From: Ficedula albicollis
Lineage: Eukaryota; Chordata; Aves; Passeriformes; Muscicapidae
Assembly (NCBI RefSeq): GCF_000247815.1
Contig: NC_021673.1
Span: 42,610,592-42,674,591 of the forward strand
Reading direction: 5' to 3'
DNA: 64,000 nt
Positions 1 to 13,700 of this stretch are shown piece by piece. The stretch's first letter is position 1, and each line of letters starts with the position of its first letter. A model generated the notes under the pieces. It was not told where the DNA came from. It saw only the letters and a list, made by a program, of their open reading frames with translations, and made no database searches. A program made the translations under genes and the position numbers.

Positions 1-557
1 AAGCGCCCCTCTTGGTGGACTGTGCAGGAATGCCAGCAGTTTCTCTAGCTTTGCACTATTCCAAATTTTGTCAACAGTAATGGGGCTCTACTCAAGCATC
101 AGTGCGATTTTTCTTGAAACCAGCAAAGAAACCAGGCCCTATTCCATTGTCAGAAACCAGAACAAAAAGTATTCAACAAGAGACTTGACACTAGAAAAGC
201 ATTCTTCTCTATGACTTACAAGCTCCCTTCTGCTCCACTGAGAGGTGTGTGGGACAACAGGCCAGCTGCTAAGATTTGTCTATGACAGTTCTTCACTCAG
301 GGGACATAACTACAGTTGTGTTGCACTCTCTCACACAGAAAGATGGGGAAAACACAGGTTTGTTACCCCAGAACCTCAAAATGAAGCAAATCTTGCACTG
401 GGTACAGAAGGGAACATCAGCAAGGTCAGATCACTCTGCCTCTTCCCCTCGTTCACCAATAGATGGTGGCAAAGGCCCCCTCCGAAGCTGCCACTGGACT
501 TCCACAGTTATTTTTCAAATTCCTCTCATAACACAGAAAATGGGGAAGATGCTGGTA

Positions 558-657
558 TCTGCTTTGCAACAATCACCTATAAACAAGTTAATCATTTTGT
601 CTAACATACCGTCTGCTTTGCAACAATCACCTATAAACAAGTTTTGTCTAACATACC
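558..657. repeat. Two-copy tandem duplication, period 54 bp
   Basis: A block starting TCTGCTTTGCAACAATCACC occurs at 558 and again at 612. Both copies continue into the same CTAACATACC end. The second copy lacks about 8 bases present in the first (the ATCATT region near 591-597), so the copies have diverged by an indel and the event is probably not a simple assembly stutter. No third copy is seen. Confidence 0.9.
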
Positions 658-1516
658 TGTACATAATTGCCCTGTTAATGCCAGCTTTATCTTCAGATAT
701 GAACATATTTGTTTCTTCTTTTGTGAAGTAACAGGAGTGTTTCACTTTAATTTCACAGAGCATAGACAGGAACATCAAAGCAAGCTCTTCTAAAACAGGT
801 CAAGAAATGGCACTTGCTCCTAAGAACTCAGCACATATCTGCCTCAAAAGGAAGAGAGGCTAGAGAAGAAAGAAAATTATTTCAAACTCTTGTTGCAGAA
901 TGCAGCATTTTGAAGAGCAGGCTGCTCTTTTCCAAACTGCCAACAGTCAAGGCAAGTTCACATCATTCCAAGAGGAAATCACCATCCACAGAGCTGCCTG
1001 CCATTCTTGGCCACCTGTGTCAGGCTCAACAGAGTTCTGATGGCTCAGGGGAGCCAAGTAACACAGCCTTGCAAAGCAGTATTTGGTGGTAAAAGCAGCA
1101 AACACTATTTTATTTTGATTGCAAGGCTTTTTAAGTACCATGCTTGTGCTTCAGAGAGCTGTGCAAGAAACCTACCTCCACCGACCCAGGAGGAAAGCAG
1201 TACAGGTAGAGCACTAAGGGAGGCTGCAAAGCCACTGGCACACCTGGTATAGAAAGAGGAGCTCTGGGTGTTAGCAAAGCACCTGTCACAACACACCTGA
1301 AATAAACCAGGTGTGCTGGCCCAGTAATACACCACACAGTAATATCCTGCCTATCCTAACATGGCATTGTTTGCACTTCATGATGATATTTACCACCTCA
1401 TCTCATGATCCTGTGTGAGGTTGCAAATGACTGTCACGTTTCACATCAACTCTTGAGAGATGGCCAAGGTTTTCTTAACCTTTAATTTGAGAACAAAGAC
1501 CTTTGAGTTCCTTGTG

Positions 1517-1614
1517 TTCAAATTGGTTAAAAAAAAAGAAAAAAAAATATAATTTTAGTGTATTGATGTTCAAATTGGTTAAAAAAAAAGAAAAAAAATG
1601 ATTTTAGTGTATTT
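1517..1614. repeat. Two-copy A-rich tandem duplication, period 52 bp
   Basis: TTCAAATTGGTT followed by an A9-G-A8 tract and ATTTTAGTGTATT appears at 1517 and again at 1569. The copies differ by a few bases after the A tract (TATAATTT versus TGATTT). The A-rich core may have promoted slippage or misalignment. Confidence 0.9.
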
Positions 1615-2103
1615 GTTGTCAGGTTCACCTCTGAACACACGGTGCTAGTTTCTTTTATCACATACCTTTGTAGAGCACTTCACAAAGATTTTTCTGTATT
1701 TATATAATTCACATAGATGCTTTTTAGTTCTTTGCATATTTGCAGTAACTGATCTCCAAGCTGGGGACCTCTGATCAGCTTATTTGTTTAAGTACCAGTC
1801 TCTCAGTATAAGTAACCCCTCGTGCATCAAGTTTTCCACCTTCAAAAAAACAGCAAACAAGACATTCACATATTATTTTCCTCCTTGCAAAGCACAATGA
1901 AACTTTCCCCAATATTTTGCCCAGTCAATAATATTTTGATTTTAGTATGGAAGCTCTTAATTAATTTTTCTAAATTATAAACCTTTTCTTCCTGAATTTG
2001 AAATGTAGGTATACAGAAAATCCTGAAATATATTTCTAGTGACCCATGAGGTTCTACTTTTTACCAAAAGACAGAAAAAGCAGCTTTGAACCAGATATCT
2101 TTT

Positions 2104-2177
2104 GTGTTGGATTTGGCAAGCTCCAGACACCCCTTACAACCTAAATTATTCTGCAAATCTATGACTCTATAATTCAT
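2104..2177 (+). mobile_element. CR1 LINE 3' end fragment (sense)
   Basis: The stretch GTTGGATTTGGCAAGCTCCA, then ACCCCTTACAACCTAAATTATTC, then degenerate CTATGACTCTATAATTC resembles the CR1 terminus, which ends in a short repeat of the type ATTCTATG after a CCCTTCCAACC motif. CR1 elements are non-LTR retrotransposons, usually truncated at the 5' end and without target-site duplications. The copy is short and diverged, so it is an old, inactive relic. Assignment is by comparison with the family as I remember it, not by a database search. Confidence 0.6.
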
Positions 2178-2401
2178 TCACTTAATAGTTTACACCTCTG
2201 GATTATTTATGAGAGAATGATTATACTCATAAGAAAGAGATAAATTCAAAACAGAGAAGGTGGATAAGTAGTTCAATTTCTCTCCTTATCAGTCCTGAGC
2301 TGATATAAACATAAAAAACATATAAAATACCCAGGTTCCTGAAAGGCAGTACAGTGCAGGTACTAATACTTTGCTAGGAGATCATCCCAGACAACACACA
2401 A

Positions 2402-2479
2402 ATCTCCTAAAACTGAAAGAGTTCCTTCCTAGACAGTTCCATCTCCTAAAACTGAAAGTGTTCCTTCCTAGACAGTTCC
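2402..2479. repeat. Two-copy tandem duplication, period 39 bp
   Basis: ATCTCCTAAAACTGAAAG followed by a GTTCCTTCC-type segment and AGACAGTTCC occurs at 2402 and 2441. One substitution is visible between copies (GAGTTCC versus GTGTTCC). It directly abuts the 97-bp duplication that follows. Confidence 0.92.
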
Positions 2480-2672
2480 TTTTTTACCTCAGTAAGTTAT
2501 ACCTGTCTTACTGTGTCTTCAGTGTGAGTTTTTTGTTGTCCACACAAGGTAAGGTGGCATCTGTACTAACTTCAGCTTTTTTACCTCAGTAAGTTATACC
2601 TGTCTTATTGTGTCTTCAGTGTGAGTTTTTCGTTGTCCACACAAGGTAAGGGTGGCATCTGTACTAACTTCA
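2479..2672. repeat. Two-copy tandem duplication, period 97 bp
   Basis: A unit starting CTTTTTTACCTCAGTAAG and ending GTACTAACTTCA occurs at 2479-2575 and 2576-2672. Differences include TTACTG/TTATTG, one substitution in the T run before GTTGTCC (TTTTTTG/TTTTTCG), and GGTAAGG/GGTAAGGG. The copies are about 96-97 percent identical by eye, more divergent than the longer duplications elsewhere in this window, so this one is probably genuine. Confidence 0.92.
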
Positions 2673-5600
2673 AAAGTGGATGCTTAGCTGTAGGATATAT
2701 TTCAGTGGCTTCATTCATGCCCTCCAGAACCAGCTTATTCTCCCTAATATCATCATGCCTTTATCTGAGATGAGAGGATGCCAAGAAATTGAAGTAAGAT
2801 TTTTCTATTGCTATTACTGTTCTTGCTAGTGCTAGTAGTAGTAGTAGCACATCAGGCTGGAGGGAATCCAGTTATATTCCCAGCTACCATCTTATTTATC
2901 CTTCATTGGTTATTACTAATTTTTGGACAGATTTCTGATGATAAAATACATTGCTGAGGGTTTCAATACATATCAAAGTGGGCAAGAGTAGCAAAGAAAA
3001 CTAACGATGGCCCTACCACTAAGGAAAAAAAACAAGTCAGGGTTCAAACTGTTGAGAAAAAAAAAATTAGGTGAGGGGGCAGTGCAATGAACATTGTTGC
3101 CCTTTTTGCCACTGTACTTAAAAGAGATTCCTTTGGAAGTGTAGATTAGGGCAGTTTGGGGGACAAATAACACAACAGCCTGACGGCAGTAAGTGAAAAC
3201 ACACCTTCAAAATTCAGGCGGTTTCCAAAGCCACCAACTGTGCTCCAGTAAGACGATAGGCAGCAAAGACATATTTTTCACGTGGTTTTCCCACCCAGCA
3301 GTGTTATCTGGGTCCAGGTGCTTCAATCTAAAAAAATTTCTCCAACATCTGCCAGCTGGTTTGGGAGTAGTGGTGGGAGCACCATGGCTTCAGTTCATGT
3401 AGGTAGGAAAAGTGGAATGCTTGTTTATTTTCTGAAGTCAGAGCACTCACTGGAGGGAGCAGCATTCAGCCTGAAGAGAAATACTGGTAACATCAGTATG
3501 CTGAGTATAATTATTTGTGATATCTCAGCATTTGAAGCAATGCCTATTTAAGTCAATGGGCATTTTTCATTGATTTGAGGTGATAGATAAAATGGGCCAT
3601 TAGTGCACTTTTTAAAAGCTCTGCTGAACAAATACCTTACGAGGTGATTCTGGACTTCTTGCCTTCTCTCTCAAATACTGCATTTATCTCTAGTCTTTTA
3701 CTGCAGCTTGTATTGTAACACTTTCACCGGCATCACAGGAGGAGAAGAATTCTCAGCTCTTTTCCTCTTAGTCATAACAAAGAATCTGTTCCATTAGTGT
3801 CCTCATAGCATTGCAGCTCTGAGCAGCAAGAAACTTTATCAGAATATACAAAAGTAGATTAGAAAATTTCCCATACTGTATACTTTACAAGCTTTAAAAT
3901 AATCCACTTTTTTTAAAGTTCTGATTAATTTTTTTGTTGCAGAATTTCAGTTACTCTCACTTTGAAGCACAGCAGGGTGAAAAAAATAGGCAATAATTAT
4001 GGATTCATCAAATGAAAAGTATGTGGAACTTTTCTATTCATGATGGACATTTCCCAGAGGAAAGAAGAGAAGGAGAGAAAAAAGAAACAACTTTAAGAGA
4101 GTCATCTGCATTATGCCAAATTGCCATTCCATTCAGCCTTCTAAAAAGGCCTTGTTATCTGATTTTGATTTAATAGCTACAAATTAGGTAAAAGTAGATA
4201 TCATGGAGAAAACACAGAGCACACAGCAGTCATAAAATACAGCAGCAATAAAATAGAGCTGCAGGTTGTCATTTGCTGCCCACGTACTGTAAATTTGTGG
4301 GTAACTCCATACATGTTGAGCACCCTGGATTCAATTCACAGACTAACAGAGCCAAAAAAAGCCACTGTCTGCAGCTGTCTGGACCAGGAATGCCTCCCAC
4401 CTGCAATGGCACTGACTTGTTTGTTTTTCAATTTTTAAATTTTCTGTTTACTTGAGATGCAACACCACTGTCTATAGGAGGGAGCAGAGCATGAGCAGAC
4501 AGGTCAATGAGAGATGCAGTTTACCCACCTGTCACTGCTGAGCTAGACTAACAAATACAGATTGTTGAAACCTGTTGATTTGCTTGCCACAGCACCACTG
4601 GAATAGAAATGCTCCAAACTAAGCAGTCCTTCTGCAGCACCATTCCCCATAACAGCTGGAATTCCTGCAAAGAAAACATTATTATTTCTTACTAATACAC
4701 AGAAGAGGCAGCTCAGCATTTCCAGAAGCATCTTGGCTAGTTAAAGGCCTGTGTGCTGGTGAATACCAGTTTTACTTGAAACACAATACGCAGCATTTAA
4801 AAGGAAAACCTTTGAACTGAAGAATAATGTGATTTTCAGAAACATTGACAATGTTACTGAAAACAAAATGTTGGAAATGAGAAATTTTCAGATAGCACAG
4901 CCTTACAGTTCCCCTGTGCTCCGTGAGTCAACAGTGAGTCACAGCACAAAGACCTTAGTGACAGGCAGCACTTGCTGACACAGCAGTGTCATGATTCAAA
5001 AATATGCAGCACCACATAATTAGAAAATTAATATCTGCTGGTATTGCCATGGTGTCTTTATTCAGTGCTAACTCTGTTTCTGCCCCTGTTTCCTGCCCCT
5101 GTAAGCCTGGGATAGTGGTGGCAGATCAGCTAACAGCTGGAGGAACTGGGATGGCTCTGCCTCCCAGTTAGCTGGATGCTCTCCTTTCCTCACCCAGGAT
5201 GAACATCAGTGCTGCCACCCATCAGTGCCCCATCAGTCCTGCCTCTGGTAGCCTGTGAATCTCTCTTTTGACAAGTCCCAGCTCACCAGTTTTTCTCCCC
5301 AAGCCTACTAATTCCTAGACTGAAATCAACTGCATTGCAGAGATTTGTGGCAGCATATTCCTTCTATTATCAGTATTATTATATATTCACCAGGTAGGTA
5401 TTACCCCTCCCTAAGCCACCTGCTTCCTATACCAGTAGCAAATGAACAAAAATGGAGAATGCAGGACTCCACTTCAGGAAGGGTGTCAGCAGGTGGAACA
5501 CATGCAATGCAAAATACCTTTTTTGCCATTAGTGAAAGAGAACACGAATTCATCTTTAATTAAATCATGAGGCTTCCTATTTGCCTGAATCACAGCTTTT

Positions 5601-7680
5601 TGCTGATACCCTCCCTACTCACCATGTCAGAGCTTCTGATTTTCCATCTGGGAATTTAACAAACAACATAATTTGCTTCATAAATCTTTGTTAAGATTTT
5701 TTTGAGTGCTGGCTATTTCCCCACACACAGGCACATAAATGCACTCCCATTTCCACAGCAGAGCGCTGCATCTCACAGCAGGAGAATGAAGGGGGAGAAA
5801 ACCAGCTGTAGCACAGTCTTGAGAAAATGTTTGTCACCAAAGCTGATATTCAGCTTTCCCATTAACTTTGTGGTTTCTCAGAATGAAGCCAGCTATACCT
5901 TCCTTGTCAAGGAGCAAAAAATAATATTTTTACAGGAAATTAAATATCTGAACTGTTCTGAGACCTCCCACTTTCAAAAATCCTTTGCTTGAAGTAAAAA
6001 GATGGGTGAGTGAGGGAGGGCTTGGCGACAGACAGTAACAAGAGGAAATCAAAGGTATTCTCCATTCCTATTCAAAAGCTGTTGCAAGCTGTTCCAGAAC
6101 TTCATGTGTTGGCTCCCTCTCTCAATCTCTGTCCCCAGCTCCCATGTCATCATTACTGAAATCAAACACAACACATTGTCTTATCACAGAAGTTAAACCT
6201 CTGACCTTCATATTTTTCCCCACCAAGGACAAGCAGCTCTTGAGGCAAAACTGTCAGTGTACCTTTACAACAGTATATAAACAAACTAAGGATTACAAGC
6301 TCCTAATGAGGTCTTTGAGGCTTTGCAGACCAGGCTTCTCAAATTGCTGTTCTCTGAACAAAGGAACCTTGCTAATCATTGGATTTGTGCTTTCCAATTT
6401 TGAGAAGTTTGCAGTGTAGTTCAAATGATATTATCGGCTTTCAGATTTCTTTCTTAAAGAGCTTAACAGAATTATCTGTCCCTTCTCTTGGCCCTGCTTC
6501 AGGAAAGTGTTTGGTCACATAGTAAGTCAGCTCTTATTCATAAATTCATAGGCATGAGTCTGAAAATATTGCATATAAATCCCAATGGAATTTCAGTATA
6601 GATTGCCTGAAAAGTAAATTTCCTCGACCAAAGCTTTGCAAATGGATTTAGCAACTAAAAATAATTTTCTAGAATATGGAGAATTCTGTCTGCTGGACAA
6701 GCATCTAAGAAGATGTTATTTTGACGCTTTTGTTCTTTCCCTGCGTTAAGTTTCCTTCCCCAGGCTCAGATATGCTGAGGTAGTAGGTCCCTATAATGCT
6801 GTCTAGAGAGTTGCAGAAATCTCTCACTCTTGCTGTGCTTTGACCTCATCTGATTTCGTTTACATATTCTGCAGATTTTCAGCTTGGCCTGTCAAATTTG
6901 CTTGATATATGCCTAACTCTCTCCTTGGGTTCTCTTCCAAGGGTTTTATCACTCCTGTTTACTTCAGTGCACCTACTTCTCCACAACATTTTAGTTCTTA
7001 TGCAGAAAAAGACAGTTCTCTCCTTGTCTCTTCTCCTCAGTCCAGCTCCATACTCCTCCATAGATGTAGCTGCTCCCAATTGCACGGGATTTTGCCTTTG
7101 AGGAGACGAGGCTTTTTTATACCAACAAACACCATAAAGTATGAATCAAACCCAAAGGCTGTTTGACTGAGAATTTAGAAAGTTAAACTGCTGAAATATG
7201 TAGTTTATAATTAAAGTACTGAGAAAACCTTTACTGAAGAATCGCTAGAGCAACACTATAATTACACTGTCCTTCACATACTGCCATTAGCATTTCTAGA
7301 AGTGACATAATAATAATGTGGTCTTTTTTCTCTTTAGGAACTGTCAGTTCTCTTTACAGGATTCAAGTAAGTTTATAAAGAATATAAAGTCCTTAAATGG
7401 AATATGCAAATTATGATTTTTGTGTAAAAGACGTGACAGTCACATTAGTAAGCTCTTGAAAATAATGTCTTGTATATGTTTCAAGTCAGTAGAGTAGAAC
7501 TTCCTTTTTCCTTTTTTTCCCTATCTATTCAGAGTTCAGGAAAATATAAAGAAAAATTTTTAAAAAACCCTAAAAATTTTTTTTTTGAGCTCTTCTGTTA
7601 ACTGTTCAAACCTTAAATTTTTGTAGGAACAGAGGTTGCCTGTACTTCCATGAGCACAGAGAGAGCCCATACAGTCAATT
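2673..7680. other. Non-coding stretch, no gene seen
   Basis: Unique AT-rich DNA. Small features are an AGT trinucleotide tract inside a GCTAGTG/GTAGCAC arrangement near 2825-2850, and several short homopolymers. A possible remnant of an old amniote repeat lies near 3545-3590 (AAGTCAATGG then ATTGATTTGA, partly inverted). No open frame exceeds about 100 codons and none resembles a known protein. The opposed frames near 6879-7166 overlap on both strands and look like chance. Confidence 0.65.
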
Positions 7681-7735
7681 AGAATCATTGAATTACTAAA
7701 TTTGGAAAAGTCCATCTCAGATCATCTAGTCCAAG
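7681..7735 (-). mobile_element. Old CR1 LINE 3' end fragment (antisense)
   Basis: AGAATCATTGAATTACTAAA followed by TTTGGAAAAGTCC and AGATCATCTAGTCCAAG is the reverse-complement form of the CR1 3' terminus: an AGAATCAT-type tail, a GGAA..GACC block, then GATCATCTAGTCCAA. The body upstream in element orientation is not recognisable beyond about 7740. Sense direction is minus. Several substitutions show it is old. Confidence 0.7.
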
Positions 7736-10700
7736 CATGAGAAAGGGAGATCCTGATCCCAGATACCAAAAAGACTCTATTGTAGGTAAAAACCAAGCTG
7801 ACAATAATAGAAACGTTTTGGGTGATGTCCCAAGGACATCCTTTAGGCTGCAGCTGACAGCAGACCATGTTTCTTCTCCCTCATGTTAAGGAAAATGCTG
7901 CAGCTGGTGAGTGCCTGGGAGGCTAATTGGACACATATCCTCTGGCCACTACACCCCTCAGGAGATGTTATTTGATTGGCATTCCTACACACTCAGAGGT
8001 AAAAGAAAGTATATGGCCCTGTACTTTGGGGATGTAGTGACCCTGCTGATTCTGAAGGAGAGCTGATACACATTCAAAGCACAAGCTCCCAGGAGTTGTG
8101 GCTCACACGAGGCCTTGGCAGCCAATTCTGTTCTGTTGATTCCCAGTCAATGCTAAGTGTTGATACAAGAAAAACGTGTTTATGAAAAGTGCATTTTCTG
8201 TCAAGCAAGCAGCACAAGTATAATGGAGTTGAAATGAGATACTTGAATGTTTTAAATCTTCTGTGGAGTGTGGAGGAGAAATAAGTGCTAAAACAGATCT
8301 AAATGCATTCTCTAGTAGATTTTAATAACTGACTGCTTGAGAATAAATTATATTCAAAAATAAACTATGTCGTCTTGACTAAATTGCGTGAAATTATATG
8401 GTTAGGATATTTCAAGATCATCAGATGTTACATTGAGGGCAAATATATCTCATTATAACAGTTCTGGGGGAAGGCAAGTGTTTCATGTCTGACATAGACA
8501 GATAGCATTTACCTGTTATATATGTACATATAAGATACTGACTTACCAAGGATAGGCAAGACTGAGTAAGTAAAATTACTGGGAAAATGTGAATTAGATG
8601 TGAAGCAAATCTCCATTTACCACGTTAGTGTAGCACCAAGCTCGTATCATAAACTTTATGAAAGTCAGTGTATACTTGTTTGAGTCTAGTACTACCTAAA
8701 TCTAGCTATACTTCTCTCATAAATCAGTTCTCACCAACTGAGAGCAGCAATAGAAATAACTCACAGCTGACAAAATATGCCAGGAATAATTCTTCTGATA
8801 AATCCTTGCTGTTTTTCTCTGTTTAGAAGCCTGGTCCAGAACCTGTGTAACAAAAGTGGCCAGGGGCCCTCACTTCCCCTTCCAGCCAAAGCTCCTTCTT
8901 CTACAACAGAGATCACAGTGGTAAAAGACTGTTTAAGACTCTTTCAGGCTGTAAATAGTGGAATAAATAATTTGTCTTTATACCAAAATCAAAACAATTT
9001 GCAGCTCAAAAATCTCCATTTTCTGTATATAACCCAAACTTCTCTTTTTCCATATACGTGACAAAGGTTTTAAAATCAAGCTAGTTGGCTTTTAAGATCA
9101 GGGAACTAGATCAAACCAGCAGAACTCAGTTTTCCACCCAGTCATTCTGGCTAAGGGCTATTCTACATCAGCTAGGAAAGGGAAAGAGTGAATATGTGGG
9201 TTGTTCTGAAGTTTTCAGTCCTAAATCCCTGCAGCTTCATGATGGAGTTCTCCCAGATGAACTCGCAAGCTTCAGCCAACTGGAGAAACCCTTCCAAAAG
9301 GGCATCATGATGAGTTGAAGCAGGGGAAGGAAGAGTTCGCATGGTTGTATCTGTATATGTCAGATGTCATTTTTTAGACTCTCCACTGCTGTGCTGCCCT
9401 TTGGTGTGTCGCACTATGTTGAGTCTGTCAGATTACCTACCTGCCCTGGAGTGCACCAGAGTCAAGCTGACCAGCTGCTAACTCACTCTTTCTAAAGAGA
9501 GTATGCAAGTCCATGCACTCCACTGGTGATCACACACTCCTAAAAGCTGATTATCCTACTCAACATCACAGCACTGCGTACTGTGTAGCTGTCTAGCATG
9601 ATGCAGAGACCCCAGATTACTCAGGCACCTGAGAGAATAAATAATTTGCCTTTTAAAGCTGTCACTGCAGCACAAAATGCTGTGAAGTACATGTAAATAA
9701 AGGGAGGACAGGGTATTTGCCTAGGACACGTTAGGTAACAAGAGAGGAGATGGTCTTCTGATAATTGTGCAGGTCCTCATCTTACCCCAGGCTGGGCATT
9801 ATGGAAAACACTGACACTGATGCTGAAAACCAGCATTGGAATGCTGATGAGCTGGAGAGGAAAGCCAGAATAATTTTGCTATGAAACAAAAAATAACAAG
9901 AGAGAGGGAGAGAGTCCCAAACTCAACAGGATGGTGGAGGAGACCTGGCAGAAGATGCTGCATTGAAGTGCTGGAATGGTCGATCTAAACAAAGGCAGAC
10001 CCTCTGTGCCTGACAGAGGCTGAGTTTCAGGCAGGTGTTAGTGCAAACCCTTTCTGAACCTATTTGGCTCTATCCTCATATTCTCACATGTGTGCTGGAA
10101 AATTCACATCAGCAGCAATTATTTTCCTTCTATTTTCAGATCCCACAGCCCTCAGCAGCATTAGCACTTACCCCTCAGCTGTCTTCTTTCATTTGGCTGG
10201 CATCCAGGGCGTACTCCTTCTGCACTCCAAGTGCCCTGTGTAAGGCTTCATATGACAAAGCAACAGAGGATAAGTTGGAAACCTCAGGATCAGTCATGGA
10301 TTAATGAGCCTTTGGCAGACCTTTGTACCTTCTGTTTCAAGTGCAAGGCAAAATCCTTTGATCTTCCTTTATCTGCATATTTGCAGAGGAGCATGTAACC
10401 TGAAAAAGAAAACAAATAAATAAAATCCCTGAGGTCCATCAAAATAAGAGACCTAATTGGACAAGATTTGTCTGCTAGAAGAAGAATCTGACAATAATTA
10501 TGTAAGAGACATGTAAGATATATGGCTTGATGCACTAATGGAAGGCTGTCATGTGCCACAGGGATGAGCACAGTCTAACAGCTTAGGAAAATAGAATTAT
10601 TCTTAATTGCAAAACTTTCAACATATACTACAGTCTGAATGTACCATATATATTTATAGATATATAAATTTATGTCTATTTCTTCCCTCTTCTTCATTAA

Positions 10701-13700
10701 AGGTATGATTTTTCAAACTTGTCCAAGTGACTTTCCCACTTTAATTTAATTGAATTGCATAATTACTGAAGCTGACAGCATGAGGCCAAATGCTGTTCTT
10801 GAAATCATTGACTGCTCTGGGAATTTTGTGTTCAGAAGACCACAGACTTCTGCAGAGGCTGAATCTGCAATGTCTACAAAAATGTAGGAGCCTGGACTGG
10901 TCTCTTGGAGCCAACCATCAGAATTGCACCTGCCCAGGGACTGGTGACAAAGCTTTCAAATACACAGCATTTGAAAAAACCCTTTCCTTGACAGAAATGG
11001 TCTGTTCTCCAGATATCTGTTCTGTGCTTTCCCCCAGCACTTCTCCATAGTTTGGAGAGAGTGTCATGAATAGGGCAGGTGTTCCACTGAAAAATAGCAG
11101 AATTTCTGATTCCTCTGCCTTTCCTGTGGCAGTGCCATTTTCAAATCACAACCAAACACATTGGAGAAACACTGCCATGGTCTGTGACTGTGATAGTTCT
11201 AACAAAGGCCACTGAACATTCCCCTCCACGCAGCCATGTGGCTTTAATAGGTATCAGTCCAGAAGGCCTTTTTGCAGGAAAAAAGTGGATGCCTCACAGA
11301 CTTCCACCAGGACTCATTTTTCCTGAGGTGGGCGAAGTGGTGGGGAAAGCATCAGCTTTTATTAGGAAAGGATAGTAATGTGGTCATGATAACAGAAACC
11401 AGCAGAAAGAAAGAAACAAGCAGATTGTGCCTTGCTTGTGAAAGGTACCCTGCATCTACTTGTTTATGCATTCCCTAACCTGCTTTGTCCACAACACCCA
11501 CCTGAACATAAACAGTTTACATTGCAAATGCAGATTGACAGGATTCATTTCAGTAGAAGAGGGTTAGGCATTGCTGGAAGCCCTGAATGAGTGACAGCAT
11601 CTCACACCACAAAGGGTTGCAGTTGTGGCATGAGCTTCTAATGGTATCTGTTCCTATTGCAAGCAGAACACAGCATCCCTCTATAGGTTTAAGAGCTAAC
11701 CTGTTTAAAACTGGTAAACAGTACTAATTATTTATATTTTTTTAATGCAATAAAGCACAAAATGGATGCCAGCACTCTGATGAGCCATCAAGTATGAGAA
11801 TGAAGTGCAAACCCTTGGGTTACACTATATTCTTATATGCCACAAAGATGGGGGGGGAAGTGATTCCAGTTGCTGAAGTATCTGCTAATAGCACTTGTAG
11901 AGTTTGAATGGGGAACCAAATCCCAGTCTGCTTTACTCATGTGAGTAGTTTTGTGCTGATCTGTTCTTAAAATAATCGTCAATTCCCGCTCAGTGCTTTT
12001 CCCCATAAATTAGTTCCTATGATGTATAACAGTCACTAAAAGAAGAATTGGACAGGGGAAATTAACTTGCTTTTCAGTAGCAGAAATTTATCAAGGCCAC
12101 ACTTTTTACTGGGACAAAAACAATTCATTTAAGCCTTGTCAAGATTTCTAATTAAAAATCCTCTGCTCCCAACTGCAACTCACAAATACTGAGCTTAATT
12201 TGGAAGTTAATAATATTTCCATGCATTTCTGCTATACTCTGCTATTGCAGCTATGACTCTAGTCTGATAACAAGAGCATTGTACCCAAGCCAGCAGTAAA
12301 TGACTTTCCTCATTCCTGTGTCAAAATGAAGCTTACTTTGTAAAAGGAGGATGGGGAGGTTTGAAGCTATATTTATTGCTTGGGTTTCAGCTCTATTGTA
12401 TGAGATAAGAAAGATTTGCCTCATTATGTGTAGGTTAATGCATCAGATATTGCAGGCATGAAAATATTTGACTTTTTATTGGTATTCAATCCTCTTACAC
12501 CCGGCCACCTGCTGCCTGGCAGGACTGCTACCCTTAAGTGTTTGTGTGAACATCTTGGACCACAGACCACAGCAATGGAAGATGAAATAGCCTACAAACA
12601 GAACTCAACTCTGCTTTTCATTAATTGTTCATGACTTGGAAGAGGTCTCTTCCTTCAAAGACTTAGGTAGTGAAGGCCTCCATTGTGTTCAAGGACCTAG
12701 TTTCTCTTCTAGCAGAATCTGAGTAAAATTATTCTGTTCTGTGATGAATGACTATGATTTCATAGGTAATTCAGGGTTGACTGGGTTTTCCATGCAAACT
12801 ACAATATGAATGCAAAAGAAATAAAACTTTCCATCTTCACCAACATGTAACAGCTCATCTTAAATTCCTCTAATTCTAGGGGACTATTACACTGAAGAAC
12901 TCAATATGTGACAAATCTCCAAGTCAAAACTCAACACCTCTCTTGCATGTCTTAGAAGTGTTTAACTTTGAAGCAACTCGTATTCTGTGCTCATTATACA
13001 TCAGTAACACCATGTCTCCACACCATCTCATCTTTGCCTACCAGTTACATCCTTGCTCATAATCTGTGAGACAAGAACATACACAAGAACTTTTGCTGAC
13101 CGTACAATGAGAGCCACAAGCATTTATTTTTCTGTACAATAGCTCGTTATCTCTGTAGCCAGGATATTGCCAGAGTTCTTGAGGGATATTGCTTTAAAAT
13201 AGACAGTTTTAAGGAGAGATATGAGAGAAAAACAGGAGGCATTTTCTGACATCTATGGGAAAGGGTTTTCTAATTATCAGAATCAAAAACAACAGGAGCC
13301 CTGAGTTTAAAAAAATCAGACTAGATGTAGGGTAGGATGGGATTCCTGCGTGACCACAAGGCCATCATTAAGTTTGACCCAAACCATACCTTCCAATATA
13401 ACAACCGAAAAATAGACTTCATTTTCCCAAAGTCAAAAAAAGAAGCATGAAAAAAGCCCCTTAAAAGGAGGACCAGACTTTTTGTTCTTAGTTTTATATA
13501 AGTTGGTTATAAATATACCCAGCAGTTAAAAAGCAACTAAAGAAATGGCAATATAAATGCTAAGGAGGAAAAGCCTCAATATAACGATTTTGTCCTCTTT
13601 TTTAAAAAACAAATTTAAATATTATTATCTGTCCTTGAAGTTTCAGAGGAATTTTGTTGTTCATCTTTCAGTTTAACCACCTTAGGAATCTTTGAGGACT

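Larger units (their letters stand above)
1..2103. other. Non-coding stretch, no gene seen
   Basis: AT-rich unique sequence apart from two short tandem duplications listed separately. The longest open frame, 276-731 on the plus strand (151 codons), runs through the 54-bp tandem duplication and has no recognisable domain, signal peptide or membrane segment, so I treat it as chance. No tRNA, CpG-rich promoter or known repeat was recognised up to the CR1 tail that begins near 2104. Confidence 0.7.

Noticed and set aside
276..731. 151-codon frame near the window start with an internal peptide repeat
   Set aside because: The peptide repeat reflects the 54-bp DNA duplication at 558-657; no coding signal otherwise.
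10125..10300. Possible exon after a pyrimidine tract and CAG acceptor
   Set aside because: No recognisable coding content or clear donor site follows; such acceptor-like motifs are common by chance.
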